Made by a program: the position numbers and the translations under genes. DNA of 26,106 nt from a virus. The stretch's first letter is position 1, and every line of letters begins with the position of its first letter. Positions 1 to 9,215 of the stretch are shown piece after piece. The notes under the pieces are model-generated. The model ran no database searches and was not told the origin of the DNA. It saw only the letters and a list, made by a program, of their open reading frames with translations. The DNA is taken from the IMG/VR virus record IMGVR_UViG_3300046758_000350, positions 1 through 26,106 of that record; one strand, given 5' to 3'.

Positions 1-3000
1 AGAGTGTCAGGGAATTTTGTGTTTACAGATTTAAAAACTGTAGAAACATTTACTGGAACAGGTGCAAAAAAATCTTTCAACACTAAATGGCCACTAGATT
101 TACGTAAATCAAGAGTAAACGTAACTGTAGATGGCAACAATGTTCTATATACTGATTATACTTTAAGTAATGTCAAAGATACTACAAAAACTTATAGCAG
201 AAATTTAGGCAACCTTTCATTTGAAACTGCTCCTGCTAATAATGCAACTATTGAAATTACATATTACAAAGATCCTGCAATGCTTTCCGCAGCAGACAGA
301 ATAAATGCATTTTATAATCCAAAAGAAGGCATGCCGGGTATTACTAAAAACGAAGACGGAACTATTAATTTAGGACAGTTAATGACCGGAATTGATTACG
401 AAGGTGTTAACATTGAAAGTGTTGATTTTTCAACTGATCAAGGGTTCGACGTTGGCGGCTTTGGTATTATTCCTTGGGATATCTTTAGCCAAAGCGAAGA
501 TGAAATATTTGTCCTTGATGGTAGTACATTGGTATTCACATTAAGTAAGCCATTAGAAGACGGTGTCTCTTACAATATATATAAAAATAATGTACGTATT
601 GACGATCCTAACTTTGATGGCAGCAGTGTTATAATCAACAAAAATGCTTTAATGAACACAATATATGGTGATGGAATTCAAGATACAATTCCTATAGATG
701 ATACTATTCCTACAGCAGCAGGCGATATTTTTATTGTAAGAAAAGAAACTAGCGACGGTAGTTTTGAGCCAGCTGATAATGTGCTTGACACAGAACTGAG
801 CGGTGGTGGTTACAATAATACTGCAAAAGGTTTGGAGAGTGGAGAAATTACTGTTGACGGCGATGGCTTTGTTACACAAACTACAAATGCAGGACCTGAA
901 GAAGTTGTTCCTGGACAAATTGTAGATACATTAGATATACAAGTTAAACATAAGCCTGCAGACGGACAAGGAATCAAAACAAGTTACATTTATAAAACAA
1001 AAAGTTCTATATTATCATATCCAATAGATATGCTTCCTCAAAGTCAACAAGCCGTTATTGTAAATATAAACGGACAAAAGGTAGTTGATGACAGCTATAA
1101 AATAGATTATGAAAATAACTTGTTAACTTTTGAAGATGACAGCACTATACAAGATGATATGGATTTACATATCTTAGTTATTGGTAATAATGGTACTGAT
1201 ATTTTAGAAAGTGATACATTTATTGGCGACGGTGTTACTAGTATTTTTGTAACAGGTGTAACATATACTAATCCTATTAGTAGTTTTGTTACTATTAATG
1301 GAGTAGTGCAACAGTCTAGTTTTGCTTATGAAGTTTTTGAAACTGATGCTACATATAAAAACGAAAAATGTGCTGCTATAAGATTTGGTACACCACCTAG
1401 AGCTGGCGAAGTTATTGGATTTAGTTTATATAATAATGACAGCAAATCGTTTAGTGAAATAACAGTTGATAAGTCGTTTATTGGCGATGGTGTAAATTAC
1501 GTGTACAAATTTAACAATAACACGCCGTTTACTGAAAAACCGTTTACTCATAAAATGTTAGTCAAACAAGGCGACAAATTTTTAAATGCAGGGTATAACA
1601 TAAGACATGTTTTAACAAATGACAGAGTTTATGGTATACAAACTTGGCAGTTTGAACAACCTACAAAAATTTCAAATGACGATGTATTAGTTTTATTAAA
1701 CAATAAAATTCTTATTGATGCTGTTGATTATAGATGGGATGCAATAAACAGTAGAATTGAATTTTTAAATCCTTTGTTAGGCGAAGTAGGTGATGTTTTA
1801 GAAATATATGTTTTAGGTAACGGTGAATACTATTTTATTGATACGGTAGTTGATCTAACCGATATGGAAGACAGCACTAAACAAGGGTTACTACATGACG
1901 AAGGTGATTTAATATCTTTTGTAATGGAAGACAGTACTCAAATATTTGCAACTGTAAAATCTTCAGTTGAAACAGATACAGGTGTTACACTAACATTAAA
2001 TGGATACTTTAAAGAATTAAAAGTCAAAGCAGCAGAAAACGATGTGCCTTTACAACTAACAGGTGTTAAGGACGAATCATATCCGGCAGCAATAAGAATA
2101 GATAATGTACGTTTTGTTGAAAGTGAAAATTTAACATTTAAAACAGTTCCAGCTGTAAACGAAAAAGTTGAAATTATAACCTTCAGTGAGCATGACGTTA
2201 ATAACTTTGATAGGTTGAGTTTTGAAGTACTATATTCTCCTGTAATAAGTTCAAGTAGTCCAGAATACCCTACAGCAATTTCATTAACCAATGGTAGAAT
2301 AAAACTAAATCAACCTGCTGCTGGTGTAAATTATGTTTGGGTAATACAAAATAATAGATTATTAAGACCAAGTGTAGATTATGAACTAGTAAGTGATAAC
2401 TCTATTGTTAATTTGTTTGCAAAACCACAAGATAATGAAATCATTGAAATTATACAATTTGCAGCAAAACTAACAACAACAAAATACGGTTTTAGAATAT
2501 TTAAAGATATGTTAAATCGTGTACATTACAAAAGACTAAATGAAAAATCTGTTGTAAAACTAAGTCAACCTCTAAACTTTTATGATCAATTTATATCAGT
2601 TGAAGATACAACAAACCTTCCTATTCCTAACAGAACAACAGGTAAACCTGGTGTTGTGTTTATAGAAGGAGAACGCATCGAGTATTATGTGCTTGAAGGC
2701 AATTTGTTGAGACAAATACGCAGAGGTACATTAGGAACAGGTGTAAAATCTCAATACCCTGCTGGTACTATTTTAATGGAACAAGGTGAAAGAGAAACTA
2801 TTCCTTACACAGACAAAGACTTGACACAAATATTTGTATCAGACGGTAGTACAAACATATATACTATGGACTTTGATATTACATCATACAACGAAATTGA
2901 AGTTGTAGTAGGCGGCAAAAAACTTAGAAAACCAGCTACACAAGATTTCAAAGTGTTCAATAAAACTATTGATCAAGATAGTCCAGAAGCAGACGAAACA

Positions 3001-3183
3001 GAATTACCAGAGTTTACTATAAACCCAGACGACAATACAATAACATTAAGAGACGATGCTCCAACTGGTGTAAGAATTGTAGTTCAGCGTAAAGAGGGTA
3101 AACTTTGGACAGACGATCTATCAATTAGCGATGCTAAAATTGCTAGATTTGTAAGAGCAGGAACAATTAAGTTAAGCAAATAA
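1..3183 (+). CDS. Large repetitive virion structural protein (5' partial)
   Basis: The reading frame is open from the left edge to TAA at 3181-3183. A GTG at 4 could be read as a start, but the frame is already open before it and no ribosome site is visible, so I treat the gene as entering from outside. About 1,060 residues are visible. They consist of repeated beta-rich units that open with a G-D/T-G or S-D-G turn followed by aromatic residues (FTGTGAKKSF, FIGDGVTSIF, FIGDGVNYVY, FVSDGSTNIY), continue with a V-x-V/I-(D/N/G)-G strand and end with 'aPp.ge.I' strands. Such beta-sandwich repeats are typical of large baseplate or fibre proteins of T4-like marine phages, and the three fibre genes follow directly. 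No enzymatic motif was seen. The exact structural role is not determined; the structural assignment is fairly sure. Confidence 0.7.
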   Translation, partial: RVSGNFVFTDLKTVETFTGTGAKKSFNTKWPLDLRKSRVNVTVDGNNVLYTDYTLSNVKDTTKTYSRNLGNLSFETAPANNATIEITYYKDPAMLSAADRINAFYNPKEGMPGITKNEDGTINLGQLMTGIDYEGVNIESVDFSTDQGFDVGGFGIIPWDIFSQSEDEIFVLDGSTLVFTLSKPLEDGVSYNIYKNNVRIDDPNFDGSSVIINKNALMNTIYGDGIQDTIPIDDTIPTAAGDIFIVRKETSDGSFEPADNVLDTELSGGGYNNTAKGLESGEITVDGDGFVTQTTNAGPEEVVPGQIVDTLDIQVKHKPADGQGIKTSYIYKTKSSILSYPIDMLPQSQQAVIVNINGQKVVDDSYKIDYENNLLTFEDDSTIQDDMDLHILVIGNNGTDILESDTFIGDGVTSIFVTGVTYTNPISSFVTINGVVQQSSFAYEVFETDATYKNEKCAAIRFGTPPRAGEVIGFSLYNNDSKSFSEITVDKSFIGDGVNYVYKFNNNTPFTEKPFTHKMLVKQGDKFLNAGYNIRHVLTNDRVYGIQTWQFEQPTKISNDDVLVLLNNKILIDAVDYRWDAINSRIEFLNPLLGEVGDVLEIYVLGNGEYYFIDTVVDLTDMEDSTKQGLLHDEGDLISFVMEDSTQIFATVKSSVETDTGVTLTLNGYFKELKVKAAENDVPLQLTGVKDESYPAAIRIDNVRFVESENLTFKTVPAVNEKVEIITFSEHDVNNFDRLSFEVLYSPVISSSSPEYPTAISLTNGRIKLNQPAAGVNYVWVIQNNRLLRPSVDYELVSDNSIVNLFAKPQDNEIIEIIQFAAKLTTTKYGFRIFKDMLNRVHYKRLNEKSVVKLSQPLNFYDQFISVEDTTNLPIPNRTTGKPGVVFIEGERIEYYVLEGNLLRQIRRGTLGTGVKSQYPAGTILMEQGERETIPYTDKDLTQIFVSDGSTNIYTMDFDITSYNEIEVVVGGKKLRKPATQDFKVFNKTIDQDSPEADETELPEFTINPDDNTITLRDDAPTGVRIVVQRKEGKLWTDDLSISDAKIARFVRAGTIKLSK

Positions 3184-3186
3184 ATA
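3179..3186 (+). promoter_or_regulatory. Late-promoter-like motif AATAAATA
   Basis: AATAAATA matches the NATAAATA form of the T4-type late promoter known from T4-like cyanophages (T4 itself uses TATAAATA). It overlaps the stop codon of the upstream structural gene and lies 22 nt before the next ATG (3209), close to the spacing at 7648 and 9187. ATAAATA also occurs by chance in AT-rich DNA, so its position is the main support. Confidence 0.5.
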
Positions 3187-3208
3187 CAGTATAAGTAAAG
3201 GTAAGCAA

Positions 3209-3814
3209 ATGCAATACAACGACTCAAATAAACTTAATATTCAAGGGCATATAAAAATACATGACCCTACGAATGGAGAAGTTTTAATTAACAAAAGAAA
3301 TGCAATACATTACGAAAATATGAGTATTGCACTAGCAGAAAGTTTAGGTAATCAAGGCACCGGCTTTGTTTATGAAATGAGCTTTGGCAATGGTGGCACA
3401 AGTGTAGATCCTACAGGTGTTATTACATATTTGACACCAAATAGCACAGGAACAACTGCAAGTTTGTATAATCAAACATACAGCAAAGTTGTAGATGATA
3501 GAAGTGTTAACAACACTGATCCTACAAGAAACAAAATGGAAATTCGTCATGTAAGTGGACAGAATTACACAGATTTGTTTGTAAATTGTTTACTTGATTA
3601 TAGTGAACCAAATGGACAAGATGCATTTGATACTAGTGGTGATTCAGAAAATCAATTTGTTTTTGACGAATTAGGTTTACGTAGTTATGCCGCAGATGGA
3701 AATGGACGATTGCTTACCCATGTTATTTTCCATCCTGTGCAAAAGTCTTTGAATAGATTAATACAAATTGATTATACTGTAAGAATACAAAGTCTAAGCG
3801 GAGGTAATTCGTAA
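3209..3814 (+). CDS. Virion structural protein, 201 aa
   Basis: The ATG at 3209 is preceded by AAAGG and a late-promoter-like motif. The protein is rich in beta-forming and polar residues: a glycine-rich segment near residues 50-60 (FGNGGTS), a V-I-T-Y-L strand, FDELGLRSY near residue 150, and a C-terminal IQIDYTVRIQSL strand. It has no signal peptide, membrane segment or catalytic motif. Similar small proteins lie just upstream of fibre genes in T4-like marine phages, which is recalled from family knowledge and not searched here. Its stop codon overlaps the start of the next gene, so the two are probably co-translated. It may be a fibre connector or baseplate accessory, but its specific role is unknown. 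Confidence 0.6.
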   Translation: MQYNDSNKLNIQGHIKIHDPTNGEVLINKRNAIHYENMSIALAESLGNQGTGFVYEMSFGNGGTSVDPTGVITYLTPNSTGTTASLYNQTYSKVVDDRSVNNTDPTRNKMEIRHVSGQNYTDLFVNCLLDYSEPNGQDAFDTSGDSENQFVFDELGLRSYAADGNGRLLTHVIFHPVQKSLNRLIQIDYTVRIQSLSGGNS

Positions 3815-5814
3815 TGGCATACCAAATTAACTTTACTGATTCTGTTAACAAAGGAAGTATCGAAGTAATTGATAACGATATAAACCAAGATACAAGTTTA
3901 CGACTGCCTGGCAGAAATACCACAAACTTTGGCGAAGCAGTATTAACAAATTTTTTACATTTACTAGAAAATTTTGCAGATAACAATCCTCCAGATAATC
4001 CTGTCGAAGGACAATTATGGTATGATAATACATCGCAAAATGATGTGTTAAAAGTATATGATGGTACCAATTGGGTTAGTGCAGGCGGTCTTAAAAAAGG
4101 TACAACAGAGCCCGAAATATCAAATAGTGTCTTAGGTGACATATGGGTTAATACAGGTACACAACAATTATACATTTATAGCGGAAGCGGATGGATCTTA
4201 GTTGGGCCAGAAATTGCAGGCGGTATAAACACCGGTGCAAAAGCAGTTGTAATTACAGATACTGACAATGTAGCAAGACAAGCAATTATCAATTATGTAG
4301 ATAATATTGCAGTTAGCATAATTGTAGGTGCTCAGTTTACTCCAAAAATATTAATACCAGGATTTGGTATATTATATCCTGGCATAAATGTTTCTACAAA
4401 CATTACAGGAACAGTAGGAAGATTTAAAGGTACTGCTGACAAAGCCGAACAGTTACTTGTAAATGGAAATCCTGTAGATGGTAATAAGTTTACAAGGAAT
4501 GACGAAGCTACAATAACTTCGTTTCCGTTTACAGTGCGTACAAACGATGGATTAGAAATTGGTAACACACGTACAATCGCTTTAGAAGTTGAAGGCACAA
4601 CTGCAATAATAAGCCAAGCTCAAAGTAATGGATTTTTTGATTTACGAACAAACAACGAAGGTACACAAATAACTCCTATACGTATAAAAAATAATGGTAA
4701 TGTTGGTATTTCAACTGCTGATCCTAATGAAGCATTAGACGTTACAGGAAATATTAAAAATACAGGAAATATTGTATCAGCAGGAACGTTAACAGTATCA
4801 GGTGCTGCTACCCTAAATGATAATTTATCAATAGCTGGTTCTTTGTCATTGAGCGGTTCGCTTACTACTGATAATATTTTTCCAGACGAAGCTGGTATAA
4901 CCAATATTGGTACTAACGCAAATAAGTTTAATAATATTTTTGCAAACAAATTTACAGGTGCATTAGTTGGTGATGTTACGGGTAATGTTACGGGTAGTGC
5001 AGGAAGTACAGGTAAACTTACTAGTGCAACGTCATTTAGCATGACAGGCGAAGTTAGTAGTACAAATACAATAGTATTTGACGGACAAACAGGCGGTTTA
5101 ACAAAAGTATTTAACACACAAATAAATCAACCGTTTGTTGCAGATAAAACTGCTGTAACTACTCCAGACGGCGCTGATGAAATATTAATAAACAGACCCG
5201 GAACTGGTCTTAGAAAAATTACACAAAATAATTTAATTGCAAATATTCCAGTTATTCCTGTAGGAACAATGGTTCCATATGCAGGATTAACAGCACCGAC
5301 AGGCTGGTTTATTTGTGACGGTAGTGAAAAAAGTTTGTTAAATTACTTTTTACTAGCAACTGCAATAGGTTACGATGCTGCTGATAACAATACATGGTAT
5401 TGGGGCACATCTAGCAATCCTGCTACATTCTTCGTAATTCCTGATCTTAGAGGAAGATTTCCAACAGGTATAAGCAACGGACTTTCTGGACCTAATAGAT
5501 TAATTAGTGATCCTGCAATAGGACAATTAGGCGGCGTGGGCGGCGAAGAAAACATTACGCTAGATGTTAACAACATACCAGACCACAAACACACATTAAC
5601 TAGTGACAGTGGAGATACTTATTATGCACTTAGTAAAGTAGATAATAGTGCAGAAACAGACGTTGATGTTTACAACCAAGAAATATCTAGTACTGCTGCA
5701 AGCGGTATAACAAAAACTGGCGGCGTTGATAATCCAACATTAGCTAGTTCTGTAGACATTACTCCGCCATATGTTGCAATTAATTATATAATTTATCATG
5801 GAGTGCTAGTATAA
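3814..5814 (+). CDS. Tail fibre protein with C-terminal phage tail collar domain
   Basis: GGAGG precedes the ATG, which overlaps the upstream stop codon. Residues 1 to about 135 form a module shared with the next two genes: MAYQIN start, LENFAD, GQLWYD, then GDIWVN and ILVGPE. Residues about 300-415 hold repeated 'TGNI.NTGNI..AGTL.VSG' beta units and a short period-4 glycine stretch (VGDVTGNVTG). Residues 481-663 match the phage tail collar fold: IPVGTMVPYAG, TGWFICDGS, VIPDLRGRFPTG near 541-552, PDHKHTL near 589-595, and the end PPYVAINYIIYHG. Collar domains are known in short and long tail fibres. The HKH pair recalls the metal-binding histidines of the T4 short tail fibre, but metal binding here is inference. 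It is probably a receptor-facing fibre. Confidence 0.85.
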   Translation: MAYQINFTDSVNKGSIEVIDNDINQDTSLRLPGRNTTNFGEAVLTNFLHLLENFADNNPPDNPVEGQLWYDNTSQNDVLKVYDGTNWVSAGGLKKGTTEPEISNSVLGDIWVNTGTQQLYIYSGSGWILVGPEIAGGINTGAKAVVITDTDNVARQAIINYVDNIAVSIIVGAQFTPKILIPGFGILYPGINVSTNITGTVGRFKGTADKAEQLLVNGNPVDGNKFTRNDEATITSFPFTVRTNDGLEIGNTRTIALEVEGTTAIISQAQSNGFFDLRTNNEGTQITPIRIKNNGNVGISTADPNEALDVTGNIKNTGNIVSAGTLTVSGAATLNDNLSIAGSLSLSGSLTTDNIFPDEAGITNIGTNANKFNNIFANKFTGALVGDVTGNVTGSAGSTGKLTSATSFSMTGEVSSTNTIVFDGQTGGLTKVFNTQINQPFVADKTAVTTPDGADEILINRPGTGLRKITQNNLIANIPVIPVGTMVPYAGLTAPTGWFICDGSEKSLLNYFLLATAIGYDAADNNTWYWGTSSNPATFFVIPDLRGRFPTGISNGLSGPNRLISDPAIGQLGGVGGEENITLDVNNIPDHKHTLTSDSGDTYYALSKVDNSAETDVDVYNQEISSTAASGITKTGGVDNPTLASSVDITPPYVAINYIIYHGVLV

Positions 5815-7646
5815 TGGCGTATCAATTAAACAAAACAGATGGAACTTTGCTTACTGAAATAATAGACGGCAAGATAGATGAAAATAGTACAAATTTAACT
5901 TTTATTGGTAGGAATTATAAAGGCTTCGGTGAATATTTAAATGAGAATTTTATCAAACTTTTAGAAACATTTGCTAATACAGCACCTCCTAGTAAACCTG
6001 TAAAAGGGCAGTTATGGTTTGATACTGGAGAAAACAGATTAAAAGTTTATAACGGCACAACATTTAGGAGTACAGATAACAGTACCTATACACCTACACA
6101 ACCAGCAGGATTAGTTGAAGGCGATATTTGGATTGACTCTGCTAATCAACAAATGTATTTTGCTACCGACAGCGGCATACAACTTGTAGGGCCAACTTAT
6201 AATACAAGTCAATTAAAATCAGGTCAGTTCATAGAAACTATAAGAGATACAACAGGCACAAATCAAACCATTACAGAAGAATTTATTAATGGAAGTCTAG
6301 TATTAATACATAGTAAAACAGCATTTACTCCTGCTATTCCAAAGACAGGGTTTACTGATATAAAAATTGGAACAAACATAAGCAGTTTATTTAATTTTCA
6401 ATTCTACGGAACAGCAGCAAACAGTTTAAAACTAACTGATAGTCTTGGTGTAGAATATACACAAAATGACTTCTTAACAACACAATCTGGTCAAGGGCAA
6501 GATACGACTAGTGCAGAAATTAACTTTTATAACAACAACGGCATTGTTATAGGACAAAGTCCTTTAGTTAGAATAGCCACAGGTTCTGATATTTTGATCA
6601 AGGCAGAAACCGAAGACACTGATATAAAAATACAAGTTAAGGTTGATACCAACGGTGACTTAGCTCCTGATGTAGTAGATGCTATTCATATTGATACAAT
6701 AAATCAACGTGTTGGTATATTTAAAACAGATCCAGAATATAATTTAGATGTAACTGGCGATGCAAGAATAACAGGAAATTTAAGAGTCGAAGGCGATACA
6801 ACAAACTTAGATGTTGCTAATTTACGTGTAGAAGATAAGTTAATAGAATTAGCTATTACAAGCGACAGTACGTTGTTAGAGGAAGCAGATGTAGATGGTG
6901 CTGGTATTGCAATTAGAGCATCGGGCGATGACAAATACTGGACTTGGGAACTTGCAACTGATAGTTGGACAAGTTCGAGTAATATTGATATTCCTGCTAA
7001 TTATGCATATAAGATTGATGGTAATAATGTTTTAAGTGCAAATGCCTTATCTAGTACAGTTGTAAGTGCACCGGGACTTACAAATATCGGTACGTTAGGA
7101 TTTCTTACAGTAGATAACATCGACATAGATGGTAACAGAATAAAAAGTAGGATACAAGGTTTACAAATTGAAAGCGCAGGTACAATTCAATTAGTAACCC
7201 AGCAAAAAATAGCAAATCTATCTGCACCAACAGCATCAACGGACGCTGCTACAAAGGGATATGTAGATACTTCTCTTAATGGGCAATCAATATTTTTTAG
7301 TCTTGTTACAGACGGAATGGGAACGGGTGTAACGTTACAAGCAAATGTAGGAACAGTTTTAGATGAATTGTCACCAGCAGCACAAGCAGAAGTAGGCACA
7401 GTAGCAAAGGTTTATTGTGTAGCAAGTAGTTCAAGTACAGACCCGATTGATGTAAATAGTGCAGTTAGTAAAACGTTTGTTAGCGTTGATAGTAACGGTG
7501 TACAGAACCAATCGGTAGTAAGTGACTTTAGTATAGCAAGTGTATCAACAACAGTAACAACAACTTATACTAGAACAATAATGACTTATAGTGTGAACGC
7601 CAGCAATGCTTGGACATATGTGAGCACGGTAAGTTCGGCAGTATAA
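5814..7646 (+). CDS. Tail fibre protein, second of three paralogues
   Basis: The ATG shares its A with the final base of the upstream TAA, so translation is coupled. Residues 1 to about 130 repeat the shared fibre module: MAYQLNKTDGT, KLLETFAN, GQLWFD, GDIWID, QLVGPT. The middle carries beta repeats (LDVTGDARITGNLRVEGD near residues 305-325) and the linker APTASTDAATKGYVD near residues 475-490, a motif seen in many phage fibres. The last 120 residues are rich in serine, threonine and valine, with no collar domain. The pattern of one common N-terminus with different C-termini suggests proteins that dock on the same tail site but present different tips. The fibre assignment is strong from the shared module; the receptor is unknown. 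Confidence 0.8.
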   Translation: MAYQLNKTDGTLLTEIIDGKIDENSTNLTFIGRNYKGFGEYLNENFIKLLETFANTAPPSKPVKGQLWFDTGENRLKVYNGTTFRSTDNSTYTPTQPAGLVEGDIWIDSANQQMYFATDSGIQLVGPTYNTSQLKSGQFIETIRDTTGTNQTITEEFINGSLVLIHSKTAFTPAIPKTGFTDIKIGTNISSLFNFQFYGTAANSLKLTDSLGVEYTQNDFLTTQSGQGQDTTSAEINFYNNNGIVIGQSPLVRIATGSDILIKAETEDTDIKIQVKVDTNGDLAPDVVDAIHIDTINQRVGIFKTDPEYNLDVTGDARITGNLRVEGDTTNLDVANLRVEDKLIELAITSDSTLLEEADVDGAGIAIRASGDDKYWTWELATDSWTSSSNIDIPANYAYKIDGNNVLSANALSSTVVSAPGLTNIGTLGFLTVDNIDIDGNRIKSRIQGLQIESAGTIQLVTQQKIANLSAPTASTDAATKGYVDTSLNGQSIFFSLVTDGMGTGVTLQANVGTVLDELSPAAQAEVGTVAKVYCVASSSSTDPIDVNSAVSKTFVSVDSNGVQNQSVVSDFSIASVSTTVTTTYTRTIMTYSVNASNAWTYVSTVSSAV

Positions 7647-7647
7647 G

Positions 7648-7655
7648 CATAAATA
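7648..7655 (+). promoter_or_regulatory. Late-promoter-like motif CATAAATA
   Basis: This CATAAATA lies in the short gap between two fibre genes, 24 nt before the ATG at 7680. It fits the NATAAATA late consensus of T4-like marine phages. The gap also holds an AAGGA ribosome site. Confidence 0.5.
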
Positions 7656-7679
7656 TAGTGTAGAGTAAGGAAATCGTCA

Positions 7680-9191
7680 ATGGCATATATAATTAATAAA
7701 TTTAACGGTACACAACTGCTATCAGTTGAAGACGGTACAGTTGACAATACCACAGATATTAAATTTGTTGGTAAGAACTATAGTGGTTACGGAGAAATAC
7801 AAAACGAAAACTATTTGTTTTTGTTAGAAAACTTTTCTGGAACAGTAGCACCAACAAAGGCAATAAGTGGACAAATTTGGTTTGATGCATCATTAAACAA
7901 GTTGAAATTTTACACAGGCAATCAATGGAAAAATACCGGAGGTGCTGAAGTAAGCAGTAGCGCACCATCAGGGCTAACAGTAGGAGACTTTTGGTTCAAC
8001 AATGAAACCAATCAAGTTTATGCAAGAACGTCACAAGATGACTTTGTCTTAATAGGTCCACAAGCCGCAGGTAGCGGACAAACTCAAATGAGAAGTATAG
8101 AAGTTGTTGATACCGGAAGCGTTACTAAACCTGTAATTGTAGCATTAGTAAACGATAATGTACAATTTATAATTAGCGACGAAGAATTTACTCTAAAATC
8201 TACACAAGATTCAAATGTTCCTGTTGGTGTAAATAGTTCTAATTTCCAAAAAATTAAAAAAGGTATCACACTAATCAATACTGATACAAATGGTATTACT
8301 ACTAATGCTGGTAATGCAAACGAGCCTGTAATATGGGCAACAACAAGCGATACTTTACGTTTAGGCGGTATTCCTGCTGCTGATTATATTACAGTAAACG
8401 AAACAGACTTTACAAACCTAGTAACTTTTGACGATGTAGGATTGAGAGTCGGGGATAGTAATGACTTAGCAGTTAGAGTTGTCGACGGCAATGTAGGCTA
8501 TATTGAAAATACTGTTGGCGAAGAAGTTAGATTTGGTGCAAAATTAAACACAGACAGCTCTGCAACAGTGATAGCAAAAGTTATAAACAATAACGAAAGA
8601 AAAGGTATATTACCTGGCGTAACAGATTCCTATACATTAGGAATTGAAACTAATAAATGGAACGCTGTATGGGCTAACAATTTTAAGGGTATTGCAGATA
8701 AAGCTGATACTGTAAAATTAGGAACTAGTTATGTAAGCGCAACAACAGCAAGTTCGGCAGATACAGTAGTAGCACGAGACGCAGATCAAAAAGTTTATGC
8801 TGTAGAATTTGTCGGAGTTGCAAGTAGAGCTAGATATGCTGACTTAGCAGAAAAATATACAACAAGCGAAGAACTAGCACCAGGTACCGCAGTTGCAGTA
8901 TGCAGCGATACAGATCATGAAGTAGGTCCTGCTAAGTCTAGCAGTATAGCTATTGGTGTAGTATCAACAGATCCAGCGTACATGATGAACAGTGAAGCCG
9001 AAGGACAATACATTGGTTTAAAAGGTCGTTTGCCTGTACGTGTTAAAGGTGCAGTAAAAAAAGGTCAAGGTGTATATGCTTGGGAAGACGGAGTATGCAC
9101 AACAGTACAAACAACTGCATTTATTGGAGTAGCTCTAGAAAGCAACGAAGCCGAAGAAGAAAAATTAGTCGAATGTGTTTTAAAAACATAA
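7680..9191 (+). CDS. Tail fibre protein, third paralogue, with C-terminal 'AEKY' domain
   Basis: The ATG at 7680 follows AAGGA and a late-promoter-like motif. Residues 1 to about 135 repeat the shared module: MAYIINKFNGT, LLENFSG, GQIWFD, GDFWFN, VLIGPQ. The middle includes a 'YTLGIETNKWNAVWANNFKG' segment common in phage fibres. Residues 387-503 form a separate C-terminal domain: ADLAEKYTTSEELAPGT, GVVSTDPAYMMN, LKGRLPVRVKGAVKKG and FIGVALES. This resembles the C-terminal domain of many phage fibres, which is related in sequence style to autoproteolytic peptidase G2 chaperone domains. Whether it is cleaved here cannot be told from sequence. Role: tail fibre, probably trimeric by analogy. Confidence 0.8.
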   Translation: MAYIINKFNGTQLLSVEDGTVDNTTDIKFVGKNYSGYGEIQNENYLFLLENFSGTVAPTKAISGQIWFDASLNKLKFYTGNQWKNTGGAEVSSSAPSGLTVGDFWFNNETNQVYARTSQDDFVLIGPQAAGSGQTQMRSIEVVDTGSVTKPVIVALVNDNVQFIISDEEFTLKSTQDSNVPVGVNSSNFQKIKKGITLINTDTNGITTNAGNANEPVIWATTSDTLRLGGIPAADYITVNETDFTNLVTFDDVGLRVGDSNDLAVRVVDGNVGYIENTVGEEVRFGAKLNTDSSATVIAKVINNNERKGILPGVTDSYTLGIETNKWNAVWANNFKGIADKADTVKLGTSYVSATTASSADTVVARDADQKVYAVEFVGVASRARYADLAEKYTTSEELAPGTAVAVCSDTDHEVGPAKSSSIAIGVVSTDPAYMMNSEAEGQYIGLKGRLPVRVKGAVKKGQGVYAWEDGVCTTVQTTAFIGVALESNEAEEEKLVECVLKT

Positions 9192-9194
9192 GTA
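9187..9194 (+). promoter_or_regulatory. Degenerate late-promoter-like motif CATAAGTA
   Basis: CATAAGTA differs by one base from NATAAATA. It overlaps the stop of the fibre gene and lies 21 nt before the ATG at 9216, the same spacing as the better matches at 3179 and 7648. AGGAAA serves as ribosome site. Confidence 0.3.
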
Positions 9195-9215
9195 TTATAT
9201 ACAAAGGAAAAGAGC

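Noticed and set aside
649-5594. Several - strand frames of 60-165 codons under the structural genes
   Set aside because: They are antisense to strong coding frames, lack ribosome sites, and have the low-complexity valine/leucine/serine composition expected of shadows.
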